Shown here: piece after piece, positions 39,025 to 52,379 of the stretch
Numbering within the stretch: the stretch's first letter is position 1
Layout of the letters: each line of letters starts with the position of its first letter
NCBI GenBank assembly: GCA_964036275.1
Contig: OZ038434.1
Span: forward strand, 17,473,879 to 17,537,878
DNA length: 64,000 bases
Origin: Litoditis marina
Lineage: Eukaryota; Nematoda; Chromadorea; Rhabditida; Rhabditidae
Direction: 5' to 3'
The notes under the pieces: generated by a model
The model's database searches: none
The model's input: only the letters and a program-made list of their open reading frames with translations
What the model was told of the DNA's origin: nothing
Translations under genes and position numbers: made by a program

Positions 39025-39609
39025 CAGTTTTATGAATCATGTTTTTTACACAAAACAACATTCAAATTGAAACAAGAAATAAGTAAGAAATCAGGAAAAC
39101 TACGAAATCTATAATCTACCATTACTAGCATTTCACAGAAGCTACCGAAAAAAATTACTGGTAAATTCACTATTCAAGACAAACTAGTTACATGTCTATA
39201 CGCTCGCGTTGTATTTGCGGGACTTGCAAGAAACGTTGCGAGTATTTCTGCAATCGCTTGACGTCATATAACTGTTTTTTTTCTCGATTCGTCAAACCTA
39301 ATAAAAATACCACCATCTCAATTCGATTAAAAACGCGTCTCTTGTCATTTTCTCGTGGATAAACGCATTGTTACAGTTCTTACCAAAAAGTGACGTAGAA
39401 CAAAGTCGAGATAGTAAAATGTTTCGCTCTACTCTATAGTTCACAGTGACATCATGTTACACGTAAAGAAGAATGAATTACTTTATTACAAAACATAGGT
39501 TCTCAAAAAGTGATCTGTTCGTCTTGGGATAAACGGTAATCTGGCAAAAAAGAGCCTGAAACTTTATTGGCACGTTGTCAAAGTCTCACTGTGATTGCTC
39601 AGACAACTC

Positions 39610-39740
39610 CCACAGTTTCCAGCCAATTGGTCAGCCACTTTGGTAAGTGACCACAACGAGAGAGCGCGCAGGTCGAAGAGACGCAGACGTCTGCGGCCTC
39701 ATTGACCTGCATGCTCTCTCGCTTCTGTAGGTGGCCAATC
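39610..39740. repeat. palindrome with GAGACGCAGAC core
   Basis: GAGAGCGCGCAGGTCGAAGA and, inverted, TTGACCTGCATGCTCTCTC, with GACGCAGACGTCTGCGGCC at the centre and outer arms CCAATTGGTCAGCCAC / GTGGCCAATCG. A relative lies at 41095-41190. Confidence 0.65.
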
Positions 39741-40087
39741 GCTGAAAATCTAATCGTTCTGAGTGGCGATAACTACATTTTTAGTTTGACATTGCCGCTT
39801 TTGAGACGAATTCATACATGCTTCTGTGTCTGACCGGAAAGACTGCAACTTAATATATTCTCCAACATTTCTCACTCTTTCTTCCTCTAGTGCTGGCTTT
39901 TCAAGCAGTGCATAGTTTGAACTGTCACAATCCCAAAAAAGACGGGCCAATAACGCAATAACTGATTGTAAAGGGTCAAATCATGTGGAATTTGTTCACA
40001 CAATTCGGCGAATGAGATGGTGTTTGATAACGCCGGTCAACTGTTTACAACAAACAATTCGGGCGCCAAGAACCATCGCCCAGTTGA

Positions 40088-40287
40088 GGGGGTGACGATT
40101 AAGCTCAAATACATTAAGCTATAACCTATAACTCAAGTTGAAACATCAACAGAGAGTTCAAAGTATCACAATAGATAGTTTACATGAATAAACTATGTTT
40201 GTACAAATTTGGAGAAAAACAATTCATACAGTTTTTAATAGGAGGCATCCGCTCAATGTCTTCAAACTTAATCGTCACCCACTCTCC
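40088..40287. mobile_element. family-5 element (copy 2)
   Basis: GGGTGACGATTAAGCTCAAA to CTTAATCGTCACCC. The interior matches 3438-3634 (AAGCTATAACCTATAACTCA, GAATAAACTAT). Confidence 0.7.
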
Positions 40288-41094
40288 AGTTCTACACCAA
40301 GTAACCTGGAATTTTGGTAGCAACTAAACAAATTTTTATAAATATTCATCTGTATACCGTGAACAGCAAAATAGAACAATTCCCACATCGAACAATGAAT
40401 GCGTACCAGAGGAAAGAGCTACACATTGAGGGGTGAGATAAATGGAAACTGTAGAAAACAGACAAGATCAGCTAATAGATAACGAATCAATCAATAGATC
40501 ACAGTTAGCTCGGAAAGGGTGACCACGAGAATAATCAATAACATTGTTACTATCACAATGTTGGAAAGAGAACTGAGATATAAGACTTGATCATGGAGGG
40601 ATTGCGTGGGTTTGGTTGAGGTGTCGAAAGTAGAATACTAGAAGAAAATGGAAGAGTCACGTGACCCGCAAGCAAACAGGAGCACTTGTGCTGTTTTCGA
40701 TTGAATGTTCTAGAATGATCTGTTTCCAACGTTTTACGAGACTTTCATTCGACTAGTAGTATAAATGCGTGTCAGGAGGAATGGAATATATGGGATAGAA
40801 TAGCACGACGTAACCGAGATGCATAGAAGAGGCACATCGAGCTGGCCTGAAGAAAATCAATATTTAATTCAAGTAATAATAAAATTATTGGATTGGAGTC
40901 TATTAGAAACTTGATATATATTCAAGGCCATCACAGCTCGCGCACTGACGTTGTTGTATTCCGTCGGTGATGGTGCGATATCGCGTTTCACGTCCGACCT
41001 GTCATCTACTGTACGCAGTAAGTTGCAATTAGTACAATTGTTATTACTAAGATAATTAATTTGTGATTACTAAGACAACCAGCCCGTTCGTGTT

Positions 41095-41190
41095 ATTGCC
41101 TTCCGAATCCTCGGCGAGGGAGTGTGCAGGTCAGAGAGACGCAGACTGCCTAATACTGTCTGCAGTCTCATGGACCTCAATGTTTACCAA
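41095..41190. repeat. stem-loop with GAGACGCAGACTG
   Basis: GTGCAGGTCAGAGAGACGCA and an inverted TGTCTGCAGTCTCATGGACC. It is a diverged relative of the 39.6-kb palindrome. Confidence 0.5.
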
Positions 41191-41295
41191 TCGAGGAGGA
41201 TTAGTCCGAATGCGCGTCTGATAGGGTTGTAAATCCAGTTCGACTTGACTCGAAAATTTTCGACTCCACCCGACCACCTACCGTATGCCTGTAGT

Positions 41296-44200
41296 CTAGT
41301 CCTCGTCGGTGGCTATCCGCAGTCGTTTCTCGGCCATTTCGTCTCCATCACTGTCGTCGGCCACATTGACCGAAGTCGTCTCCTTCGACGGCGACTGCAG
41401 ACTCGCGTTCGACGTCTCCTCTGAAACATCAATAATCAATAATATAAATAATCAAACATCAATATCAATAATCAATAATATCGGATACAAACGAAATTAT
41501 CAACAACTTAATCAGAACCAAACTGAAATCGAAACCTAACTGAACCATCGATCTTCTGTGGGGAGTAATACATATCAACACAGATGCCTCATTACGTGCG
41601 AGAGTTTCTGCTGGTGGCAGTTAAAATTATCTCTTCGCCCTCTCTCTCTCTCTCCCTGTCTCTCTCTCTCTCCTCTCTATCACCTCACAGAAAACATAGA
41701 ACGGTGTCCCCCACCCCCGTATAAACACAGAATTAGAGTACTACAACTTCTAACCCCGCCCGTCAACTGCCTCTCAACTGCCCGTGAACCGACCTTCGCC
41801 GGCCGAGTCATTGATCTTCCTCTTGCGGGGCGACTCGTTCTCGCCCGGTTCCCTGTACTCTCTGACGTTGATCAGCTGTTGTCTGGCCTGCTGGAAGATG
41901 GGGTCTATGGGGCGGGACGAGAAGTCTACCTGCAAACAACACGCTATATAGACTACGTCATTTCCACGTGGACACACACAGTATTCAGAATTTCTCGTTG
42001 AGTAAATCAAATCTCCTACAGTAAAAAAATTCTAGCCTAGGAGTCTACTTACGGGTGAAAAAGAATATGATGTTGTGATCAAAAACTTATCAGCGCAGCG
42101 CTTCGTGCTGCGCGTGATTATAGTTTTGAGTTTTCAAAAACAAGGATAGAGAACCAAATACCAAAAATTGAAAACGCCCACGAACCATATCAAAACTCTG
42201 CTTGGAAATGTCAACCTAATACTTAACAGCTGGATGGAATGAATTACGTCATTCCAACTGACTGCGAGAAGGGTTTTGATTTACCTGGAATGGCAACCTA
42301 ATTCTGGGCCGAGTTACTACTCCGGTAACCTCAAGAAGGTAACCAAAAACGCAGATTGGCTAGCTATGCACCAGCCGGCTGAGTAGTGGTTTGAAATGCG
42401 TACCGGCTGTCCGTGCGAATCCACATTGACCGGCATGCCACCCGTGTTCAGCGTGGACTTGATATTCGTCATACAATTGTTGAGGAATGACATCATTAGG
42501 ATGGGTGCCAACTGAAAAGAACGAAGGTGGATCGTGCGGAGGGGTGGAACATAATGAAGGTGCATCTATGTGGGTCCCAACCGGAAAGCGAAAAAGTAAA
42601 CAAACTTCAGAGAATTTTCCCCACTACGTCTCAGAGGTCTAGTCTAACTACTGGTCGATCCGCGCGATATACACTTCCTGCGAGAAAGTGAAGAGATCGA
42701 GACACGCTGGGATGTTCCTTCATACGGCATCAGAGATCGAGAAGGTGAACGAATAGAAGTCAATCTTACCGCTGGTTTATCATCGTCCTCCCTCCTCTCC
42801 ACACTCGACGATGGGGTTCCCCCGTCGCCCGAGGCACTACGTTCTGAAAATAGGAAATGTAATTTGATTTAAAACTACTAATTTTATATGATTAAAACCA
42901 GACGCGCAACTAATATGTGATGCTCAGCGGGCTTAAATCTCCGCGAATCAGTCCAGTGAAACAGAAAATAATATGAATTTGTTGAATTGGTTTTTAGAAG
43001 TGGTTAACCTGATGTTTTCAGTTGAGAATTGAACGTACCTTCTGACTTGCGTAGCGGCTCGTCCCCTCGAGCTATACCGATCGGATTGGCCGGACTGCAA
43101 CGAAAAACAATTGTATACACTGATCTATGTCTCAGAACATACGAATGTTCACCACGAGGAATCAACTGTAACTACTGCACGAAAATATGTTTTGACGACA
43201 ATGAGATATGTATGCTGACGACGCGAAGTGAAAAAATAAATATGTAAATACACTCATTTCGAAGCCAGAAATAACTATGGCAAATAATTATGAATTTTCA
43301 AGAGCATTCCCGATTATATTCCTCTGGCCATTTCGTTTTCATCAGATCCGGCTTGGTTTCTGCTAGTTGATATTTCAACCCCAGCCCATTTAAAATAAAA
43401 CAAAGATAATTATTTGCTCCTCCAGTTGGTCAAATCCGTAAAGCTCACGTTCGTTTCCCCGTGCTGCTGGCGCTACTGAAGGCCTCCGTGAAATGACGCT
43501 CCGAAACCTGGAAAACAATGGTTTAGGCTGTCTTCAGACTTTTTGTGCGATACAAGATACACGATACATGCGCGCTCTAATCATGTGTATCGATTGCATT
43601 TTTGTAGCGGCGACAGATACAGGCCAATTACACATGCAACCGGGTTGCATGCAACCAAAATGCAACCAGGTTGCATGTGTAAAAACAGTTTGGTTGCTTT
43701 CCAAATGCAACCAAATGCAACCAAAAGCAACCAAATTGCATTGAAAACCGGAAAATGTCCAAAAATTGAGTGTTTGGTTGCATTTGAAAAGCAACCAAAA
43801 GCAACCCGGTTGCATTTGGAAAGCAACCAAATTTTCTTAACACATGCAACCCGGTTGCATTTTGGTTGCATGCAACCTGGTTACATGTGTAAACCGCCAC
43901 AGATACATGCGTCACGCGATGTATCTTTTGTGTTCATACTTTTTCTACAGTATCTCGGCGTCAGATACATAATTTTGAATCGACGATACACAATTTTTGA
44001 AGATTGCGGCCGGCATTCTACACTTCACTCATACCGTGGATACATCTAGGTTTTCGGATTGTAACTCATGAAATTATAAGTTTTGTGTAAATTTTCCAAT
44101 TGGATAGAATGTCCTCCAACCCAAAACCGATTGGGTTTCACAAAAGTTTTTTGTTTCTCGTGCGCGACGCGTTGAAATATACGGATTTGAGTAAAAATAT

Positions 44201-47200
44201 GCGGATTTGAGTAAAATTTGAGACCTGGGTTATCGAGCCTTCTGATTACTGATGTGGGTATCAATTTTGTATCACGCACACGACGCGTGCACGCGCCGCG
44301 ACAAAATTTTAAAAACCCGTGGAACGTTCATACTTTTTCGATACGTTGGCGGATACAAAATGTGAGGGTACAAATAATTCAAAAATGAATCGTGTATCTG
44401 TATCTTGTATCGCACAAAAAGTCTGAAGACAGCCTTATCGTCAGAAAAACAAAAGTTACACGTAAATGAAAAGAGGTATTTATTGATTATTCATTTATAA
44501 GTGAAGTACAAGATGCTGATATGGGAAACGACAATAATCGTCGCATCGAAAGAAAAATATAAAACCAACCAACCACCAAACATTTGTTCTTTGTTGAATG
44601 TTTGACAACTAAATACCAAATGTCAGCTGTATTTGAGAAGGAACTAATTACCTGGAAGAGATGAGGTGTTGTCGAGGTTTCTCCAGAATAGACGCCTGGC
44701 TCCGAGGATCTACCCTAAAAGCAAAATGCGATAAAACCATAATTTGGCAACTTTTGTGGTGGAGACGGTCAAGTGGTTAGCGTTCGGCTGTCGCTCCACA
44801 TGACTTCGAGCCCCACTCGCACGCTATCAGCAGCTGGTAACAAAGCTCTTACTACGCCTATTTCCACCCCCTATACGGAGAGTCCATCTACTTTTAGTAA
44901 TGTGCTGAGTGTGATTATGTGATTCTCTTTATGGGGGTAGACTGAACCAGTTGACAACGCCGAGAAATACTATCATTATTATTAAAGTAATTCGTATTGC
45001 ACTGCACGAGATAAGAAAAGGAATAAAATGTTCCGCTGTACCCACCATGTTCTTGGGGTCCGCTGCCTGACTGGTACTGGCCACGGCCGGATGGCGGGCA
45101 CTTGACGGACGGGCGGCCCCAATCACATTTCCATTTGTCTCCAACGACTGCGAAGTGGGAGGAGACGTTTGAGCCTGCAACAATACACATAAACCACCAG
45201 ATCACACCACACTCGATACTTCACAACGGAATGCCACGCAAACGGCTATTAACAGAAACAACAGGTTGCATTAGTGACACAAGGGTAGATTATTCCTCGA
45301 TTAGGTAGATGAATCATTGTATCTGTTTTTGGAATCCAAATTCAAGCGAGAAGTGTAGGTGCCAGCTGATATACTCTAAGTAAGGCTGGATTCATGCCTC
45401 GAGTCCCCAGGTTCGGAAAGAAAAGTTCGATCGTGCAAAACATGCATATTGAGAGGGCCTTCTGGATCAGATAGGAAATCAATAGTTAGAGATTGCACGA
45501 ACGTTCGCTCCTCTCTACTGCGGGACACAGAGTATGATTTCGGTCTGACGCCATATTCAGAAATATCCCGACTGTCAGATCCAGACCTGCGTCTCATTGA
45601 ACATACGCTATTTCTCTGCTCTCGAATCGTCGAGAAATAGTGGACAACACAAGAGACGCAGGATGGGATCAAGGTGATGGGATGTTCCCGCATACGGCCT
45701 GGGAGATGAGAATGGTATGGAATGGGGAACCTGTTGATGCCGCACCGTGTCGTGTAACAGTCGTGGAGGGGAGGGGTCGACGGGAATGGGGGGTCGCGGG
45801 GAGATGGCCGCGTCGCCGCTGCCGCCACCGACCGCCACCGGCTTCAGCATCATCTGCACACACCCAACATTCTGTTTCGATAATCGGGAAACTCCAAACA
45901 AAAGTAGTTATTTAGGAAGGTTAACTATGATTTCTGATTACACGATTTTATTTCCGAAACCCGGCTAAGTGAAAAGCTCGTTATTTGTACAGGTCCCCGG
46001 TTCCCATAGTCCTACCTTCTCAGTTTTCTACAGTCAGAGTCGAACAGTTCTACTGAACTGGCTCATACACTTACTACAACATTGATATGATAAGCGAGGT
46101 GTTACGTTGTACAATCTTATAACTTCGACTCGAGAAACTCAGTTGGTGAAGTATCGAGTTTATTCTAACTACATTCGATAGCTCCATAAAACCACTATAA
46201 TAGTTAATTGATGTCACCTACCTCGGGAGGTGGTGGTCGAAACAGCGGGTTCATCCCGAGAACATGCTGCTGCTGAACCTGCTGGGCCTGAGTCTGTAGC
46301 TGGTGTTGGTGACTATGTTGTTGATGTTGTGCTTGTTGTTGTTGTGCTTGTTGTTGTTGGGCTTGCTGTTGCTGCTGTTGTTGTTGTGCCTGGTGTTGTT
46401 GCATCTGCTGAAGTCGAACATCGTACAGAGATGCTGCCGTCTTTGGAGCTGAAAACACATATTTGAACAGCCGAAAAGCCGCGAAAGTCAAATTGGAAAG
46501 GGTATATATGTTAGATTAGTGGTTCTACCCGAAATACAGTATGTAAATGACAGTAATCCCATGACTATTCATTCCCGTTTTACAGTAACAACTCGATTCT
46601 GGCGTGGGCCACTGCTTTGTTACTGCGAAGTGAAGTTGAAAAAGTCGAAAATAGGGACCTCCATGCTATAGAATGAAACGAACATCAAAGAAAATATGTG
46701 TCGAACGGAATGAGCTGGCAAAGCTCGCTCATGCCCATCTATACCCCCCCCCTCTATCGAGAGTCCTCTTGGATTGTTATTGTGTAATTGTAATTGAAGA
46801 GCAGAAGTCTTGTAACGGAACCACGTAAACACATAAACATATGTAAATAGACAAGAGATCAAAACGTACGATTGGCGTTGAGCAGGGCCTGATGTAGCGC
46901 CAGTGCGTGTGCGTCGGGTGCCGCTCCGACAACAGAGTTCTTGGCGGAAGCCGGCTGACTGCTCGACTGCGACACTGAACCGCCCGAATGCTGCTGTTGT
47001 TGTTGTTGTTGACGAACCAACTGAAACCGAGAACTGAGTCAAATAATAATAGATGATTTTGGCTTTAAAGAAGCACGATTATGTGGTCCAATCCCAACGC
47101 TTCAGTCCTTTAAATAGCACTACATTTTTCCTTTGCAGTTCAAAGGACCGATGTCACGGGATTGGTCCACATAATCGTCCTGCTTTAACATCGCAATTTT

Positions 47201-47977
47201 GAATGTTTTTTGGAAATATTTTATACATTCCTATTGCAACACCTAGGTCTATAGTGTGTACCTGAGATACGGCGGCGGCAGCGGGTGTGCCGCCCAGTGT
47301 TCCGGCCTGTGCCATGTTCAGAAGATCCGTCGCCTGTTGGCTTCCACCCAACAATTGCGCCAATTGACGCTCTTGTAGGAGCTGAAAAATACACGAATCA
47401 AAACAGTACAGTGACAGTTCACAACAATAACAATAATAAGAAAATTTTGATAGAAACAATAGGCAGTAACAGTTATTCATAGTAATCAATATCATCTCAG
47501 CGAAGCTCGTGGGCTGATGATGATCACCGCCTCGTAGCGGAGCGACGTGTAACAATGAACATGTAGAATACTTTCAAGCTTGTAGTAGTCTGTAGGTGGT
47601 TCACCCACCTGTGATATGTTGCCGCCTCCTCTAGCGGCGGCTGCCAACAAATTGGCCTGAATCAACTGTTGCTGGTGGGCCTGCTGTTGTTGCTGGGCTT
47701 GTTGTTGTTGTGCTTGCTGCTGTTGTTGTTGCTGTTGTTGTTGTTGAGCTTGTTGTTGAGCCTGTTGTTGTGCTTGCTGCTGTTGCTGCTGATGATGGTG
47801 TTGCAAGGAGTGAGCTAGCTGAGCCCTGAACACCAATCAATAACCATCTTTATAATACTAAAACGGCGGTGTGCTGCGAAGTAAAAGAGTGAGGACCATT
47901 GCTTTTGCATGTGAACAGAAGAGGTGGAAAGAAAGGGAGAAAGAAAGAGGGAGAAAGAGAAAGAGGGAGAAAGAGAC

Positions 47978-48044
<67 letters not shown>

Positions 48045-51000
48045 GAGAGAAGATGGTTGTTCCCACCTGCTGATTCCGGCTGGTAGCAGTCCCTGCAGTA
48101 GATTCAGCTGTTGTTCCAGCCCACTGCCAGCAGCCCCGTTGCCATTAGAGGACGACAGCTGCAAATGCACTTTTATCATATCAAAACCCTTAGAAAAACA
48201 TACATCAGGTTCCTTTTTCTTGGAAGAAACCGGTTAAATATAAGGAGTTGAAATGTGTACCATATTGAGTCCTGCCAGCTGGGCAGCCTGTTGTAGTGCT
48301 GGATTGGCGGCTGTCAGCTGTACTTGGGCGGCGGGTGCCCCGTGGACGACGGGGGTGGTAGTCTGACCGCCCTGCTCCTTGTAGATGTTGGCAGCTACCA
48401 GCACCTTCGCCTGCTGCACACCCAGATTGAAGAAGAAACTGAAAACAGACTGGAGATAATTTCATCTGAGCAAAAAATTACTTGTTTCCCAACGACTTTT
48501 TTGGATGATAAATTGAAAACGATTTCAAGTGGCATCTGTCACTGGCACATAATTCATAATTAATGTAAAAGAACTATTCAAAAAAGTGCTTACATCACGT
48601 ATTCAACTAAGGTTCTGGAGAGTTCAAACTTTGCTAAGATGCACACGTAATTACTAGACTACTCTTCATGATAAAGTCAACAGGCCATTCAAAAAGGTAG
48701 ACATGTCATTTCGTTCCAATCCGTTCAATTTGTAATTTGATTCCAGGCGAAACACATCTCTTTTATTCACAGGCTTCAAAAAGTGCTAAAACTTCCTGCT
48801 CAGGAACTGATCTATGAAAACATAATGGTTTTATGTAGGAGGGGATCTGAGTCAGCTGAGAATTATAGTTTAGAAGCCAACAACAAGTAACATCATCCAA
48901 TAGAGACATTTAATCAAATCCCCACTCAATTAGGGGAATACGTTTTGTACCCGCATAATGTCGAGATCATTTGCTCAGCTAAAACCCACTCAACACTAAT
49001 GAATTTTCAAAATCACGCCTTTTCTACTAAATTTGGGAAACAAAGGGAATTTGATTAATGAAGTCGAAAAAAGGCCTTCCTTCATAAAGAATAGTAGGAC
49101 CTTACTAATGAGAAACGATGTAAGACCATACGATCAGCCATTTTCTCAAAGAATTACTGGGCTATGGTCGAAACTGTGAAATGCTCACCGTAATGTGGTG
49201 ATGTCATTGAAGGGAAGGTCCATGCCGTTCACCTCGTGGCTGGGAGCAGCCTCCATATTGACAGCCTGCAATGGGGATACTATTCTCAGAACAAGCGTCG
49301 TTGCAAAATAGTAAATACTGTTTATACAGAGTGGTTGTCACATATTTTGATTTTCCCTCTCGTCGTCTGACGTCTCTTCGGGGCACACTATATCTCTAGA
49401 TTTGTTGCAATACAGTTTCGACCAAACGCGAATTTATAGTTAACAGAGCGCTTTCCGAGTTGGGGTCGCTCAAGGAGAAGCTGGTACTGCCGTATTTGTA
49501 TTTTTTGGTCCCGCTGCGCTTCAGTTATAATTGGTTAAACACCGCTGAGTAAACTTACACTTGAAAAATGCGTCAACAACTTCGAGAACATTGTCACTTT
49601 CTTTTCCGTCTAAATTGTATTTACAAAACCAATACATTTTCGAAGCTGAAACTATGCTCCCTCCGCAACGCTAGCGAGGATTCCACTCTGAAAAACCGTT
49701 GCAACTTAAAATACCGGACTCGCAAATTTTGCAACTTAAAATACCGGGGTCAGCCAGATGTCGCCTGTACTGTTTGAAATTCATAAGGAGATGCAGGCTA
49801 ATTCGACACCAGTATTTAAGCCTGCATCTTCTCCGGTATTTTAAGCTGCCAACGTTTTCACAGCACTCTCCAATCACGCTGTTGTTCAACAGAAATCGCG
49901 GATTAGTTGTAGTTTTGGCCAAGAATCAGGCTGGCTCTTGGCTTAGGATTATAGCCACAACCAGATGTTCTATGATCCTATCAGCGAACATTTGCATTGT
50001 GAAATTCACGCGTCACACGTGATCACGTCAAACGTCAAACGCAAAAAAACAGTGTATTCTACAGGCCATTTCTATATGTAACCTGATTCTTTGGTAACCT
50101 AACCTTTTTGGTAACCCCTTTTTGGGTTACCTGGTATGGGTAACTCATTGTAAACCGAAAATTGTTAGGATAACACCAATTATAGCCATTTCCATGTTTT
50201 CTGGACTGGCGACCGGGTTTCAATTAGGCTTAAAAATAGTTACCAACAACGGTTCGATTATCAAAACAGCAGGTTAGATAGACAATTATCACCTTCATCT
50301 TTTCTCGTAACAGTGGACTCGACTATCTGCTTACCTTGTACATGTTCTGGTCGAAATAGGGTACATGTATGACGGGGGTACTGATGGGCCACTGGAGAAC
50401 GGGCATGCCCGAGTGGGTACTGGACGGGGGCGGGGCGGCGATGGAGGGGACCGTGGGCAGGGTGACCAGCGACTGCGCCTGCAATAAACATTATATGTTT
50501 TATTTATTATATTTGCAGAAAAATTCATCAATTGCAAAACCTATAGTAAAAATTAATGTTATAAAATCGATTCTCTCCTTGATTTATCGATTTCATGGAG
50601 GAAATGTCCTATAACTACATAGCTTATAAGCCTGCAATCAAGCTAATCTCAAAAAAAAGTCGTACAAAACCGTTACGCGAAGACAAGTACTACAATGCTG
50701 TGTACTGGAAAAATTTCTGTTGCTAAACAGCGGTGTTTATACTTTGTCATGTCTGAATGAGCAGGTTGCAGCAATGGGGACACCATTATTTGTTTCGAAA
50801 GATATATGAAAAACCGCGACATCAAACTGAACGATTAATCGCTGACCATGACCATGTACAGCATGTTCAACACTGTCAAACTATTGACACAGCTGAAAGT
50901 GAGAGATAAAATGTCTCCTACAAATGTCCAAGTGCGCCAACTATAGTCGGCTGAGCATACAGGATTGGCTATATATTTTAAAACCGGTATTTAAAGGTTT

Positions 51001-52300
51001 TAGAGTTCCGAGACCGAGAGTTTTGGACCCTGACACTGGCGCACTGAGTGAAAATTCCAGAAACCACTTTTCACCGACTATTGGGGATGACCATAACTTG
51101 TAGTTTGACTCGCGTGAGGTGACTTTGTTCGATGCTCACCTTTAGCACCCGTGTTTCAAGAATGCCTGAATTTGAACCACCTGAACTTGAAATTGCCATT
51201 TCTACCTGATTTTGAATGTCTTTTATGTATATCTCTAAGTGAAACCACCTGACTTTCCAGAAAACTTCTGTGCTCAAAAATGTCGTCTAGTGGTGTTTAC
51301 GTCTGTTAGCACTCAACTGATTGCGAGCTACAACTACAGAATCAGGGGATAAGTTGTCAACAGCGACAGTAAGTGCATTATCAGCTTACTACTGTAATAC
51401 GGTTATACTACTACTCAGAACTAAGGAGATGAGAAGATTATTGAACGACTAGCGATCACGAAATTGAAAAAAAGCCAAACAGAAAATTATACTAAGATGT
51501 AAAATAAAACTTCTTCAAATTTGCGGTCGGTGGTTGTTGAAATATTTATCTTGTGGCAGCGGCACTTATTTCACAAATTTGAAATCCACTCATGTTGGCT
51601 TCATATGCTGTTCTTGTAGTGTGATACCACTATTTTACAGCTGTGTTGTTCAGATACATTTAACACTAGTCATCTTCTTGCAAGTGCTGGTACCTGTGAG
51701 TGTGGCTGTGAGGCGACGACGGTGTGTGCGGCGGTGGGTCCGGTCGCGGTGCCGGCACTAGCCATGATCTGCGAGGGGGTGAAGCCCTGGTTCAGAAGAG
51801 TCTGCGCCAATTGCTGCAATCACAAATGGTCACATTCACATTCTAGCAAAGAATAACACGACTTTCTAACCATTCTGCACTCTCTCGTGCACGTCATTCG
51901 AAAAAAAGGCTTGTTTTCAGTGAAACTTGAGCAGATTTGGCCTTCTCTATCCGAAACTATAACATTTCGAACTTCGAACATTGCTTAGTTTTCGAGAACA
52001 GTCATATCTTACTGCTGTGTTAGTCAATTGCACAGTCACGTAAATCATGTAAAACACAGCAGAACTGAGAAACGTACAATTATAAAGTGCACGATACCTC
52101 ATTAGAATGCTAACTTTAGGTGGCTATTCAATTTACTTATAGTATGAGGCGGTTTAGCATCCGTATAACCGCAAGCGAACCAATGTACCTGATCTATACC
52201 TGGAATAGTAAAAATGATAATAATATAATACCTGGAATACGTGTTGTTGGTTGGATATTCCGATGGCCGTGGGGGGATGCCCGGCTTGGGGCGGGTTCAT
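41296..52300 (-). CDS. large Gln-rich protein, probably nuclear; family not recognised
   Basis: Nineteen exons on the minus strand: 52300-52232, 51813-51694, 50478-50335, 49265-49189, 48438-48261, 48158-48067, 47825-47609, 47381-47262, 47020-46870, 46448-46222, 45853-45731, 45174-45046, 44714-44652, 43507-43449, 43094-43039, 42843-42770, 42511-42404, 41929-41794 and 41420-41296. All phases agree, giving 755 residues. Visible parts: Pro/Ala-rich N-terminus; RFFFNLGVQQAKVLVAANIY (about 137-156); Gln/Ala tracts at about 236-280, 341-350 and 403-445; KTAASLYDVRLQQ; GMNPLFRPPPPE; Ser/Thr-rich middle; LAPILMMSFLNN; IDPIFQQARQQLINVREY; a basic SPRKRK (about 702-707, possible nuclear signal); and an acidic C-terminus. 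This suggests a transcriptional or RNA co-regulator, by inference only. The start (MNPPQAGHPP) is the first ATG after a TTTGCAG acceptor; earlier exons cannot be excluded. Confidence 0.8.
43526..44434. mobile_element. 909-bp DNA element with TTA duplications
   Basis: Ends are inverted copies of about 45 bp: GGCTGTCTTCAGACTTTTTG on the left and its inverse at the right edge. TTA stands directly outside both ends (43523-43525 and 44435-44437). TTA/TWA 3-bp duplications are typical of PIF/Harbinger elements, so this is probably a non-autonomous member. It lies in an intron of the Gln-rich gene. Confidence 0.75.
43630..43890. repeat. hairpin array of GGTTGCAT/ATGCAACC words
   Basis: About twenty copies of TGCAACC or GGTTGCA in both orientations. 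The two halves (43630-43738 and 43783-43890) are inverted copies of each other from ACACATG to CATGTGT. The array lies inside the 909-bp element. It is not CRISPR: there are no spacers of equal length and the context is eukaryotic. Confidence 0.85.
44755..44945 (+). mobile_element. second tRNA-like repeat
   Basis: GGTCAAGTGGTTAGCG resembles a D-arm/A-box region, and ACTTCGAGCCCC about 35 bases on resembles a B box, followed by a 3' part ending CCCCTATACGGAGAGTCC. Stems are imperfect. A similar CCCCTCTATCGAGAGTCC lies near 46747-46765. It may be a tRNA-derived SINE. Confidence 0.4.
45582..45668. mobile_element. family-8 palindromic element (short copy)
   Basis: CCTGCGTCTCATTGAACATA to AGAGACGCAGGATGGGA, with ACGCTATTTCTC / GAGAAATAG inside, as at 21608. 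It lies in an intron of the Gln-rich gene. Confidence 0.65.
47063..47190. mobile_element. family-1 palindromic element (copy 4)
   Basis: CTTTAAAGAAGCACGATTAT to CATAATCGTCCTGCTTTAA. It fills half of the 241-bp intron between the exons 47381-47262 and 47020-46870. Confidence 0.85.
47935..48050 (+). repeat. GA array in Gln-rich gene intron
   Basis: GA/GAAA sequence, pure GA at about 47990-48035. It reads as CT on the coding strand, starting about 20 bases after the donor of the exon 48158-48067. Confidence 0.9.
49701..49852. mobile_element. palindromic element with CTTAAAATACCGG arms
   Basis: GCAACTTAAAATACCGG twice on the left (with a CTCGCAAATTTT spacer) and CCGGTATTTTAAGCTGC on the right, with GATGCAGGCTAATTC / GCCTGCATCTTC inside. 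A single diverged arm recurs near 55670-55700. Intronic. Confidence 0.65.
52012..52145. mobile_element. family-4 element in Gln-rich gene intron
   Basis: GTTAGTCAATTGCACAGTCACG to TTCAATTTACTTATAGTAT, with AACACAGCAGAACTGAGAAA. It is the intact copy that shows where the insertion at 1528 split its relative. Confidence 0.7.
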
Positions 52301-52379
52301 GGTCGACGGGGCAGAGGGCACGGGACCTGCAAACAGGTGAATAAGGGGATATGAAACACTAGATATACTTATATCATCA

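Larger units (their letters stand above)
38965..41295. other. intergenic, tail-to-tail
   Basis: 2.3 kb with no credible exon. AATAAA at 39019-39024 ends gene 2. It holds a palindrome at 39650-39740, the family-5 element at 40088 and a GAGACGCAGAC-bearing stem at 41095-41190. Confidence 0.6.

Noticed and set aside
43620..43900. CRISPR-like regular repeats
   Set aside because: Repeats are 7-10 bp in both orientations without equal spacers, inside a eukaryotic transposable element.
45376..45915. Several overlapping GC-rich frames
   Set aside because: Only the frame of the exon 45853-45731 joins in phase with its neighbours; the others are shadows.
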